Assembly: GCA_045545435.1 (NCBI GenBank)
Contig: JAZQAV010000153.1
Coordinates: 1 to 7,151 of the forward strand
Direction: 5' to 3'
Origin: UMGS1502 sp045545435
GTDB lineage: Bacteria > Actinomycetota > Coriobacteriia > Coriobacteriales > Eggerthellaceae
Length of the DNA stretch: 7,151 nt
This document shows, one piece after another, positions 1 through 5,653 of the stretch; the stretch's first letter is position 1; every line of letters starts with the position of its first letter. Position numbers and translations under genes: made by a program. The notes under the pieces were generated by a model, which saw only the letters and a program-made list of their open reading frames with translations, was not told where the DNA came from and did no database searches.

Positions 1-18
1 CTACAGCTCCTCGCCTTC

Positions 19-169
19 GGCTGCGGAAGCGGCCTACCGCACTCCCTGCATGTCCGTTCGCGTGGGCTGCGGAAGCGGGGCGCCACGACACCCTGATGGC
101 CTCCTTCTCGGGCTGCGGAAGCGGCCTACCGTGCCCCTTGCATGCCCGTTTGCCGGGCTGCGGAAGCGG
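19..169. repeat. four copies of a 14-bp motif at a 46-bp period
   Basis: The motif GGCTGCGGAAGCGG occurs exactly at 19-32, 65-78, 111-124 and 156-169, so the spacings are 46, 46 and 45 bp. The DNA between copies is partly shared. Units 1 and 3 both continue CCTACCG and both carry TGCATG followed by CCGTT at the same offset, while unit 2 differs. The array therefore looks like a decayed tandem duplication of a 46-bp unit rather than isolated binding sites. The last copy can form a hairpin: GCTGCG (157-162) pairs with CGCAGC (170-175), and it is enclosed by GCATGCC (140-146) and GGCATGC (178-184). The period is not a multiple of three, so it is not a repeated peptide. Function unknown. Confidence 0.85.
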
Positions 170-255
170 CGCAGCGTGGCATGCGGGCGAACCTTTGGGG
201 AGTGGACCGACCTTTCGCCATTCTCGTAGCAACTGAAAAGAATTCGATAGATTTT

Positions 256-287
256 GGCTTCGCTTGCGAAAGCGGAGCCATTCTTTT
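256..287 (+). terminator. intrinsic terminator, plus strand
   Basis: A 10-bp stem pairs GGCTTCGCTT (256-265) with AAGCGGAGCC (270-279), with one G-U pair and a GCGA tetraloop. It is followed by ATTCTTTT (280-287). The minus strand has no T-run after the stem, so the signal is for plus-strand transcription coming from the left, probably from a gene outside the window. Confidence 0.7.
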
Positions 288-309
288 ACCATCCCGCTGA
301 AGCTCACTG

Positions 310-323
310 CCCTCGCGCGAGGG
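310..323. other. perfect 14-bp palindrome
   Basis: CCCTCGCGCGAGGG is its own reverse complement. It has no loop, so it fits a dimeric protein site as well as a hairpin. It lies just left of the 21-bp repeats. No known regulator can be named from the sequence. Confidence 0.5.
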
Positions 324-329
324 GTGCCC

Positions 330-392
330 CATGTGGCAGCCGGGATGCGTCATGTAGCAGCCGGGGTATCCTTTGCGGCAGCTGAGATAGCG
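330..392. repeat. three 21-bp tandem units
   Basis: Units start at 330, 351 and 372. Units 1 and 2 share CATGTxGCAGCCGGG (14 of 15 positions). Unit 3 is degenerate (TTTGCGGCAGCTGAG). A 21-bp period equals two helical turns and also seven codons. The plus frame through it reads HVAAGMR / HVAAGVS / FAAAEIA, but no plausible start or ribosome binding site supports a gene. Confidence 0.6.
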
Positions 393-487
393 CTGGTCGT
401 TTCACCGTTTAGTCACGATGCATGCTTATAGACGGCTCAACAATGTTGTGCGAAACAAAACGCATTGTGAGCATGGGATTTGAACAG

Positions 488-505
488 TTGGCGCAGTTTG
501 CGCAA
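488..505 (-). other. hairpin just downstream of selC
   Basis: On the minus strand TTGCGCA and TGCGC(C)AA form a short stem with a 3-nt loop, beginning three bases after the encoded CCA of the tRNA. No T-run follows, so it is at best a weak terminator or a processing signal for the 3' end of the tRNA precursor. Confidence 0.35.
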
Positions 506-508
506 TAG

Positions 509-606
509 TGGCGGGGACGTGTGCGAATCGAACACACCCAAGACATTCTGCGTGCCTCGCAACGGTTTTGAAGACCGCGGGATCCACCAGGTACCCATCC
601 GTCCCC
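509..606 (-). tRNA. selC: selenocysteine tRNA, anticodon UCA
   Basis: This tRNA is charged with serine, converted to Sec-tRNA by SelA and delivered to UGA by SelB. On the minus strand the acceptor stem begins GGGGACG (606-600) and pairs with CGTCCCC (519-513). Base 512 (G) is the discriminator and CCA is encoded at 511-509. The anticodon loop CTTCAAA has TCA at 571-569, on a CGGT/ACCG stem plus a G-U pair. The long variable arm is typical of tRNA-Sec: a 6-7 bp stem (559-553 with 545-539) with a 7-nt loop. The T arm is GTGTG-TTCGATT-CGCAC. The D arm has the 4-nt loop typical of tRNA-Sec. Odd points: the eighth acceptor pair is G599-A520, and the D stem has T593-T582 and A592-A583 mismatches. 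selA and selB lie upstream on the same strand. Identity is near certain. Confidence 0.95.
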
Positions 607-623
607 TTATGGGCCAAAAGCCG

Positions 624-652
624 ATAACAGTATACGTGCTTGCCGTTGATAA
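624..652 (-). promoter_or_regulatory. candidate selC promoter
   Basis: On the minus strand TTATCA (652-647), a 17-base spacer and TGTTAT (629-624) form a sigma70-like pair, each matching the consensus at 4 of 6 positions. Transcription would start about 10 bases before the tRNA. An overlapping TATACT (634-629) is an alternative -10 without a good -35. The 142-base gap after selB makes a separate tRNA promoter plausible but does not prove it. Confidence 0.35.
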
Positions 653-748
653 TTCTCTTTCAATTACGCGAGTGGCTTGTCGCGCACGCGAAAGCTAAGC
701 CCTGAAACGAGCGCGGCGCGTCACTGCGGTGCGCCGACATGATTCGCG

Positions 749-2692
749 TTAACGCAGTTTGCGTTCATCCCCGTCACGATAGGTGAATCCGTCGGCATCG
801 AATTTCTCCAACAGCGGCATGGCGAATTTCCGCGAGGTGCCCATGACCTCCTTTAACGCGGCTGCGGTGCCCGGGTTTCCGGCTTTAAGATGTGCGGCTA
901 CTGCCTTTTTTGCTTCCGCTATAACCTCCGCGTCAAAGAGCAAATCGGCAGAGACGCGGTTAGCCCGTCCCGTTTCAACCAAGACTGCGGCCGCCTTTCC
1001 GGCAACTTGCGGGGTGAGGCTCGCTCGCTTTGCCAGGTAATCAAGGGTTTCAGGGGCCATTTTCTGTTCTTTGAGCAAGGCATGAAGCGCATCGGCGGCG
1101 TTGTCGAGCGCCCGCTGGGCCGATCCTTGGGCGCTGGGATGCCCTATAACGCCTCCGCGCGAAACGATGCTACCCGCTTGGGCAAGCGATGAGCACAGCG
1201 CTTCGAAACAGGCGGTGCTCATGTTGGGGAAGCAGGAGCGGCGCAGCTGCTCTTTGGGCATGCCGGCTTCGGCAGGATGATCGCTGTGGAAGCGAATAAG
1301 GGCGCGCTCAATAAAGCCTGCTGATTTTTTCAGCACCGATTCTGTGGTATAGAAGCGCTCTTGGGCCGATGATTCAAGTGCCACCGTCTTTGTGTTGCGC
1401 GGCATATCGGCAAGCGCAGCTTCGATGGCGGCAGCGTCGCATCCAATAAGGCGAGCGAGCTGCGACGGGGTGGCTGGCATCGCATAGGTCGCAATGGCCA
1501 ACTCGACTGCGCGTGCGGAAGGAGCTCCGGTGGCAAGCGAATCTTCGAGTTCGGCAAGCAGCGCGTGCATTGAATCGTTGAGGTTCGTTCGCCTGCGCGG
1601 ATGCGAAAGCAAAACAAGGCCTCCGCCTGCAACGCGTACTGGGGAATAGGTGCGCACTACAAAATGGTCGCCCGCATGTACGGGAAGCTCTTCTTCAAGG
1701 CGAATTTGGGCGTAGGCGGTTTCGTTGGGAGCAAGCGAGCTCACGCCATCGCAAAACAGAATGCGTCCCGTTACTTCGCGGGTTCCGTGGGCAATGTGCA
1801 TACGGGCGCCCGTCATAAGCGGCTTGTTTGATTTCGCGGTATCAAGGTAGGTGAACTTGCAGTCAAAGCGGTCGGTAAGCTGCACGGTATGAGGCGTTGC
1901 AAGAAAATCGCCCGCAGCAATTTCGGTAGTCGCCGTGTCGGCAAGGTTCAGGGCCACGCGATTGCCCGCATGGGCAACGTCAACAGGTGCGCTGTGCTCC
2001 TGTATGCTGCGCACGCGGTGCAAGGTGCCATGTGGAAGCGCTTCAAGCTCATCGCCTGTCTCAACTGATCCGCTCCACAAGGTGCCGGTAACCACGGTGC
2101 CGGTTCCCTTTATAGTGAACACGCGGTCTATGGGCATGCGGGCGCCTGAGTTTGTCTGGGCGCGTACAACCTGTTCGCTGGCTTTTTGTATGGCGGCCTT
2201 CAATTCGTCGATGCCGCTTTTGGTTTTGCTGGAGACCGCAACAATAGGTGCATCGTGGTAGGGGGTTGTTGCGAGGAAGGTGCGAACTTCCCCCGATACG
2301 AATTCTATCCAGTCGGCATCAACCAAGTCGGATTTCGTGAGCGCAACAACGCACGTGCGAATGCCCAGCGTTTGCAGCACCGCAACGTGTTCGATGGTCT
2401 GGGGCATAATGCCATCGTCGGCAGCAATAACCAGCAAAGCAACGTCCACACCGGTGGCACCCGCGATCATCTGCTTTACGAAGCGCTCGTGACCGGGAAC
2501 GTCAACCACGCCCATCGTTTTGCCGTTGGGGAGCACCAGCTGGGCAAACCCCAGCTTGATGGTGATGCCGCGCTGTTTCTCCTCGGCCAGACGGTCGGGA
2601 TCGGTACCGGTGAGTGCAAGCACCAAGGCCGACTTTCCATGGTCAATATGGCCGGCGGTTCCCAGAATCAAATCTACGCGAGCAGATGACAT
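749..2692 (-). CDS. selB: selenocysteine-specific elongation factor SelB
   Basis: SelB is a GTPase that carries Sec-tRNA to the ribosome and binds the SECIS hairpin of the mRNA, so that UGA is read as selenocysteine. The 647-residue product is slightly longer than E. coli SelB (about 614). GTPase motifs are intact: GHIDHGKS (14-21), RGITIKLGF (41-49, switch I with its Thr), DVPGHE (64-69), TKSD (119-122) and SSK (154-156). The EF-Tu-like domain II begins near 187 with RVFTIKGTGTVVTGT (190-204). The last 270 or so residues correspond to domain III-adjacent sequence and the C-terminal winged-helix repeats that bind SECIS RNA; they are alanine-rich and diverged, as is usual. The ATG is preceded by AAGGAG with a 5-base spacing. 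The gene follows selA after 106 bases on the same strand, and the two are probably co-transcribed. Confidence 0.97.
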   Translation of the reverse strand: MSSARVDLILGTAGHIDHGKSALVLALTGTDPDRLAEEKQRGITIKLGFAQLVLPNGKTMGVVDVPGHERFVKQMIAGATGVDVALLVIAADDGIMPQTIEHVAVLQTLGIRTCVVALTKSDLVDADWIEFVSGEVRTFLATTPYHDAPIVAVSSKTKSGIDELKAAIQKASEQVVRAQTNSGARMPIDRVFTIKGTGTVVTGTLWSGSVETGDELEALPHGTLHRVRSIQEHSAPVDVAHAGNRVALNLADTATTEIAAGDFLATPHTVQLTDRFDCKFTYLDTAKSNKPLMTGARMHIAHGTREVTGRILFCDGVSSLAPNETAYAQIRLEEELPVHAGDHFVVRTYSPVRVAGGGLVLLSHPRRRTNLNDSMHALLAELEDSLATGAPSARAVELAIATYAMPATPSQLARLIGCDAAAIEAALADMPRNTKTVALESSAQERFYTTESVLKKSAGFIERALIRFHSDHPAEAGMPKEQLRRSCFPNMSTACFEALCSSLAQAGSIVSRGGVIGHPSAQGSAQRALDNAADALHALLKEQKMAPETLDYLAKRASLTPQVAGKAAAVLVETGRANRVSADLLFDAEVIAEAKKAVAAHLKAGNPGTAAALKEVMGTSRKFAMPLLEKFDADGFTYRDGDERKLR

Positions 2693-2764
2693 GGTCTCTC
2701 CTTAGGGTAATCGGCAATTCGCGTGCTTGGGTTAGCGAAACGGTGCAGTACGTGCCTTGGTTGC

Positions 2765-2795
2765 GCAACGCAGTGCTTCACTGCGGCTGCGTTGC
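2765..2795 (-). other. hairpin between selA and selB
   Basis: CGCAGTG (2769-2775) pairs with CACTGCG (2779-2785) around a 3-nt loop. The stem can extend by GCAA/TTGC across a 6-base bulge (2786-2791). No T-run follows on the minus strand, so it is not a standard terminator. It may tune mRNA stability or the selA:selB ratio. Confidence 0.45.
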
Positions 2796-2798
2796 ACC

Positions 2799-4250
2799 TT
2801 AGCCATTCTTGGATGGGGCCATCGCGAGGCTTTCGAAATAACGCGCAAAGCCGTCGGCGACAATCTCGAGTTCGCTTGTATCCAAGGTGCGAGCATCGCA
2901 CACAAGTGCCTCGTGGACGATGCGGGCAATTATGGGCGTGGGGCACTTTTGCACAAGGTAGCGACCGCAATCTTGCGCGTTGCCAGCTGCAAACGAGACT
3001 TTTAATGCGCAGGTGGGAATATCGCACATGGGAAGGGCTCCACCTCCAGCGCGCGAGGTTTCGTCAACGAGTTCGAGCGTGGCAACATTGTTCGGAATTG
3101 CCTTCTCAACAAGCGTTTTAAGGGCATCGGCACGCTCGCGCACCCGCTGTGCGTCTTCGGTGAGCATGCGCAGCGTGGGGATTTTTTCATAGGCCTCTTG
3201 AGGGTGCAGGTATAAGCGAAGCGTTGCCTCCAATGCGGCAAGGGACATTTTGTCGAGCCTGAGCACGCGAGCGAGCGGATTGGATTTCAGGCGTGCGATG
3301 AGCTCGCGTTTGCCCACGATGATGCCCGCTTGCGGTCCGCCAAGCAGTTTGTCTCCCGAAAACGATACCAAATCGGCGCCGGCTTCGATTGAAGCGGAAA
3401 CAACAGGTTCTTCGTAGTCGCCAGCCTGCAAAGGAACCAATGCGCCCGATCCCAAATCCTCATACACAAGAGGTCGGCGTCCCTCTTCGTTTACGTGGAC
3501 ATCCGCCAGTTTGCGCAATGCCGCAATGTCAACCGATTCGGTGAACCCGATGAGCCGATAGTTTGATGGGTGCACTTTTAAGAACATAGCGGTGTCGCTG
3601 GAAAGGACGCGCTCGTAATCGGAGATGCGCGTCTTGTTGGTGGTGCCAACCTCAACCATGCGCGCATTTGATTGCGCCATGATGTCGGGGATGCGGAACG
3701 AGCCGCCTATTTCAACCAGCTCGCCGCGCGAGATGATGGCTTCGTGACCTGCGGCGAATTCCGAAAGAACCATCATGACGGCTGCAGCGTTGTTGTTGAC
3801 AGCTATGGCGGCTTCGGCGCCGGTAAGTGCGCAAACGAGCTGCTCGTAATGAGTGTGGCGGCTGCCACGCGCCATGGTGCTCATGTCGTACTCAAGGGTG
3901 GAGTAGCCGCGAATCACCTCGTTGACGGCGCGAACGGCTTCTTCTGCAAGCTTTGAGCGGCCCAGGTTGGTGTGGATGATGACGCCTGAGGCGTTTATCA
4001 CGCGCCGCTGGCTTTGGGTAACAAGACGCAATGCGCGCGCGGCGGCATCGTTGGCGATGGAGTTGGTGTCGTATGTTGCGTCGCCCTGGTTCAAGATGGC
4101 TTGCCGAACGCTGTCTACTGCCTCACGTGCTGCATCGGCGGCTCGTTGGTGGCCTACCAGGGCAATTGCGGGTTTAAGGGCATCATGGTTCAGAACTTCT
4201 TCAATTTGCGGAAGGTTCCTAAGGGCGGTGGCATTCGGTGCTTTTGGCAT
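2799..4250 (-). CDS. selA: L-seryl-tRNA(Sec) selenium transferase SelA
   Basis: SelA is a PLP enzyme that converts Ser-tRNA-Sec to selenocysteinyl-tRNA using selenophosphate, and it acts as a large ring in the cytoplasm. The 483-residue product compares with about 463 in E. coli. Visible family blocks are INASGVIIHTNLGRS (85-99), AVNNNAAAV (150-158), RGELVEIGGSFRIPDIM (175-191) and SGDKLLGGPQAG (298-309), where Lys301 should form the Schiff base with PLP. I chose the ATG at 4250 because GAGGT lies a suitable distance upstream and the protein then begins MPKAPNATALRNLPQIEEVL, like the family N-terminus. The in-frame ATG at 4316 would add 22 basic residues and has no support. It is first in the selA-selB-selC series and divergent from fdhD. 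Confidence 0.97.
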   Translation of the reverse strand: MPKAPNATALRNLPQIEEVLNHDALKPAIALVGHQRAADAAREAVDSVRQAILNQGDATYDTNSIANDAAARALRLVTQSQRRVINASGVIIHTNLGRSKLAEEAVRAVNEVIRGYSTLEYDMSTMARGSRHTHYEQLVCALTGAEAAIAVNNNAAAVMMVLSEFAAGHEAIISRGELVEIGGSFRIPDIMAQSNARMVEVGTTNKTRISDYERVLSSDTAMFLKVHPSNYRLIGFTESVDIAALRKLADVHVNEEGRRPLVYEDLGSGALVPLQAGDYEEPVVSASIEAGADLVSFSGDKLLGGPQAGIIVGKRELIARLKSNPLARVLRLDKMSLAALEATLRLYLHPQEAYEKIPTLRMLTEDAQRVRERADALKTLVEKAIPNNVATLELVDETSRAGGGALPMCDIPTCALKVSFAAGNAQDCGRYLVQKCPTPIIARIVHEALVCDARTLDTSELEIVADGFARYFESLAMAPSKNG

Positions 4251-4254
4251 GGCG

Positions 4255-4368
4255 TGATACCTCGTATATTGCTCCGTTGTGCGTATGTCGCGTTTGCGGT
4301 TGCATTTGCGGCGCACTACCGAAGATTGGCCGGGAGTTTGGTACTGCGCGTTTGCCTCTAAGGTATCA
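4255..4368. repeat. AGGTATCA inverted pair in the selA/fdhD divergent region
   Basis: TGATACCT (4255-4262) and AGGTATCA (4361-4368) are exact inverted copies about 100 bp apart. Each is followed, in the direction of its own gene, by a short GCC-containing tail. The left copy overlaps the selA ribosome binding site; the right copy overlaps TATCAT (4364-4369), a possible -10 for fdhD without a clear -35. It could be a shared regulator site or chance. I see no other strong promoter in this 158-base gap. Confidence 0.4.
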
Positions 4369-4408
4369 TAGCCGAAACGCGTGCACGAACTACGAAAGGG
4401 TGGAGCGG

Positions 4409-5224
4409 GTGGCTTTGCTAGGCGAAAATGCGTCAGGGTTGCCTGAGGGTGTCGCGCAGCGTCCCTCCGCGCACGTTGCGGCGCTGCGCTTTTCGATAGA
4501 TTCAGGATATGAGCGTACTACCGATGAGATAGCACAAGAGCTGTCTTTGGTTGTGCTTGCCAATGGAATTGCGTGTGCCTGTTTAACCTGCAGTCCTTGG
4601 GAGCTTGAAAGTGTTGCCGTAGGCGCGTTGGCGCACAAAGGAAACGTGCGCGAGCGGGCGGAGGTCGAATCTGTTCGATGCGACGCGACAGCAGGAGAGG
4701 CGCATGTCGAACTTGCGCTCGACAAAAACGATCTTTTGAGCCGAATAGATCAGGCACGCGGAACCCTCTGCGTGGTGCCAGATCCCCCGCTTGTTACGAA
4801 CGCTTCGCTTATGATTGATCCAAAACGCGCATTGGATTTAATGGAGGTTGCCCTCACGCGTTCTACGGCATTCGCCCGCACCGGTGGCGTTCACTGCGGC
4901 TTGGTGGCTGATAATGCGCGCATGTACGCCTTTCATGAAGACGTAGGGCGCAACAACGTGTTGGATCGCATATTCGGTCAAAGTATCCTTGAAGGTGTCG
5001 CCTTGGACGACAAGATGGTGGTGTTTTCGGGTCGCGTATCGGGGGACGTGGTGCGAAAAATCGCAACCATGGGGGTCCCCGTTTTGGTAAGCCATTCGGC
5101 GCCCACAAGCTTGGGGATAGAACTTGCCAACAAGCTGGGCGTTACGGTGGTGGCTTTTGCGCGTCATGGACAGCGGTGCACGGTTTACACCCATCCCGAG
5201 CACGTTGCAGGAGCGAACGCATAA
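4409..5224 (+). CDS. fdhD: FdhD-family sulfur carrier for formate dehydrogenase, atypical
   Basis: FdhD moves sulfur from the IscS cysteine desulfurase to the Mo/W-bis-PGD cofactor of formate dehydrogenase. With GTG at 4409 the product is 271 residues, the normal family length; AAAGG lies about 8 bases upstream. Longer in-frame starts would run back into selA. Family blocks are present: LANGIACACLTCSPWELESVAVGAL (about 50-74), RTGGVH (157-162), HEDVGRNNVLD (176-186), SGRVSGDVVRK (207-217), SHSAPTSLGIELANKLG (228-244) and VYTHPEH (259-265). Two oddities stand out. The canonical CGxCG loop is replaced by TLCVVPDPPL (119-128), leaving one cysteine (Cys121), and the usual GRHN is GRNN. No neighbouring frame restores CxxC, so this is not an obvious frameshift. 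Family assignment is secure; whether it is a standard sulfurtransferase is less so. Confidence 0.9.
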   Translation: MALLGENASGLPEGVAQRPSAHVAALRFSIDSGYERTTDEIAQELSLVVLANGIACACLTCSPWELESVAVGALAHKGNVRERAEVESVRCDATAGEAHVELALDKNDLLSRIDQARGTLCVVPDPPLVTNASLMIDPKRALDLMEVALTRSTAFARTGGVHCGLVADNARMYAFHEDVGRNNVLDRIFGQSILEGVALDDKMVVFSGRVSGDVVRKIATMGVPVLVSHSAPTSLGIELANKLGVTVVAFARHGQRCTVYTHPEHVAGANA

Positions 5225-5227
5225 TGC

Positions 5228-5259
5228 GGTTGAAAACAACCAAGTAGCGCCATGCGCTA
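5228..5259 (+). other. two small hairpins after fdhD
   Basis: GGTTG-AAAA-CAACC (5228-5241) and TAGCGC-CAT-GCGCTA (5245-5259) are perfect stems of 5 and 6 bp directly after the fdhD stop. There is no T-run, so intrinsic termination is doubtful. They may protect the 3' end of the fdhD mRNA. Confidence 0.4.
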
Positions 5260-5270
5260 ACATAACCGAA

Positions 5271-5286
5271 AATATAAGCCTATATT
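5271..5286. promoter_or_regulatory. AT-rich palindrome, possible operator
   Basis: AATATAAGCCTATATT is a perfect 6-bp inverted repeat (AATATA/TATATT) around AGCC. It lies in an AT-rich patch just upstream of the presumed promoter of the riboswitch leader. The TATAT-type half sites loosely recall sites of the molybdate regulator ModE, but the match is too loose to assign. Nothing in the window encodes such a regulator. Confidence 0.4.
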
Positions 5287-5301
5287 GAAATGTGGCTAAC
5301 T

Positions 5302-5330
5302 TTGCATTATTGACAAACAGAGATTACTAT
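5302..5330 (+). promoter_or_regulatory. candidate promoter of the mobBA leader
   Basis: TTGCAT (5302-5307), 17 bases, then TACTAT (5325-5330) is a weak sigma70-like pair inside the only clearly AT-rich patch before the RNA elements. A better -35 hexamer, TTGACA (5310-5315), has no good -10 at the usual distance. A promoter here is expected because the RNA elements need a transcript start upstream of about 5374. Confidence 0.3.
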
Positions 5331-5373
5331 GCGAAAGTAACTGCGTCTTCGAGTTCTCTCGCCTGTGGCAACA

Positions 5374-5462
5374 GCTATGGCGTTTGAACCGTGTCGGTGC
5401 TCCGACAAAGGGTTACGCGGGAAACGGCGTGGCCTTCCGCATTGAAAAGGGGACGTCATAGC
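5374..5462 (+). ncRNA. Moco riboswitch-like aptamer, copy 1
   Basis: The element is closed by a 10-bp helix, GCTATGGCGT (5374-5383) with ACGTCATAGC (5453-5462), with one G-U pair. Inside lie a GTCGG-TGCT-CCGAC hairpin (5393-5406), a stem GGTTACGC/GCGTGGCC (5411-5418 with 5427-5434) whose loop holds GGAAACG, and the block CCTTCCG-ATTGAAAAGG-GACG. These blocks resemble my recollection of the Moco (molybdenum cofactor) RNA motif, and the element sits upstream of a molybdopterin nucleotide gene. A second copy follows at about 5536. TTGAAAAGG plus GG (5442-5452) can instead pair with 5493-5503, the left arm of the terminator, giving a classic antiterminator switch. The structured RNA is well supported; the exact class rests on memory of the consensus and on context. 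Confidence 0.7.
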
Positions 5463-5486
5463 GCAAGCTATTCCGTGTAAGGTTTT

Positions 5487-5519
5487 AAGCCGCTCCTTTT
5501 CAAAGGGGCGGCTTTTTTT
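5487..5519 (+). terminator. intrinsic terminator after RNA copy 1
   Basis: AAGCCGCTCCTT (5487-5498) pairs with AAGGGGCGGCTT (5503-5514) through a TTCA loop, with one G-U pair, and T's run to 5519. It lies between the two RNA copies and ahead of mobBA, so it should decide whether transcription reaches the gene. Its left arm and loop (5493-5503) are complementary to the 3' part of aptamer 1. Confidence 0.9.
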
Positions 5520-5535
5520 GTTGAGCGCCGCATGA

Positions 5536-5613
5536 GATGCGCCTGAAGGGCGGATCTCCAGGGTCGCTTCGGAAACGATGCGGCCTTCCGATTGAAAAGG
5601 AGACGAGCGTGGC
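5536..5613 (+). ncRNA. Moco riboswitch-like aptamer, copy 2
   Basis: This repeats the core of copy 1 in the same order: CTCCAGGGT, GGAAACG, GGCCTTCCG, ATTGAAAAGG and GACG, the last blocks being nearly identical. The stem around GGAAACG is kept with different bases, GGTCGC/GCGGCC (5562-5567 with 5580-5585), and a longer loop. This is compensatory change that argues for a conserved fold. The closing helix is less clear than in copy 1, so the ends are approximate. Copy 2 lies after the terminator of copy 1 and before the mobBA ribosome binding site. It is either a second Moco sensor or a variant with another ligand such as the tungsten cofactor. Confidence 0.65.
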
Positions 5614-5653
5614 TTTGCTGCAACATTGCTGCCACGCATTCGCGCCCCTTTTC
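5607..5653 (+). promoter_or_regulatory. possible expression platform of RNA copy 2
   Basis: GCGTGGC (5607-5613) and GCCACGC (5631-5637) form a perfect 7-bp stem with a 17-nt loop. CCTTTTC (5647-5653) is complementary to GAAAAGG (5594-5600) of the aptamer and can also pair loosely with GAGAGG of the mobBA ribosome binding site (5674-5679). There is no long T-run, so control of translation or a weak terminator are both possible. Confidence 0.45.

Larger units (their letters stand above)
1..487. other. gene-free intergenic region left of selC
   Basis: I see no convincing gene on either strand here. The open frames are short, lack good ribosome binding sites, and run through repeats and hairpins. 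The stretch holds the 46-bp periodic repeat, a terminator, a 14-bp palindrome and a 21-bp repeat, each listed separately. Reading from the right it is the downstream flank of the minus-strand selC. Reading from the left it is presumably the downstream flank of a plus-strand gene outside the window. Confidence 0.6.

Noticed and set aside
19..169. CRISPR array
   Set aside because: The conserved part is only 14 bp, the intervening sequences of units 1 and 3 resemble each other, and there are no cas genes.
126..353. 75-codon minus-strand reading frame
   Set aside because: It runs through the repeats, terminator and palindrome, has no clear ribosome binding site and resembles no family I know.
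237..431. Plus-strand open stretch across the 21-bp repeats
   Set aside because: It has no start codon with a ribosome binding site, and the part before 330 crosses a terminator.
440..468. ACAATG/CATTGT hairpin as the selC terminator
   Set aside because: The 6-bp stem has a 17-nt loop and no following T-run on the minus strand.
426..698. Short reading frames on both strands around 426-698
   Set aside because: They overlap the tRNA-Sec gene and its flanks and are chance open frames.
715..735. GGCGC/GCGCC hairpin as a selB terminator
   Set aside because: The stem is short and bulged, and the minus strand has only three T's after it; it is too weak to call.
4251..4316. Upstream SelA start at 4316
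   Set aside because: It adds 22 basic residues not found in SelA; the ATG at 4250 has a ribosome binding site and the family N-terminus.
4238..4408. N-terminal extension of FdhD from an ATG at 4238
   Set aside because: It would overlap the start of selA and add 57 residues absent from the family; GTG at 4409 gives the normal length.
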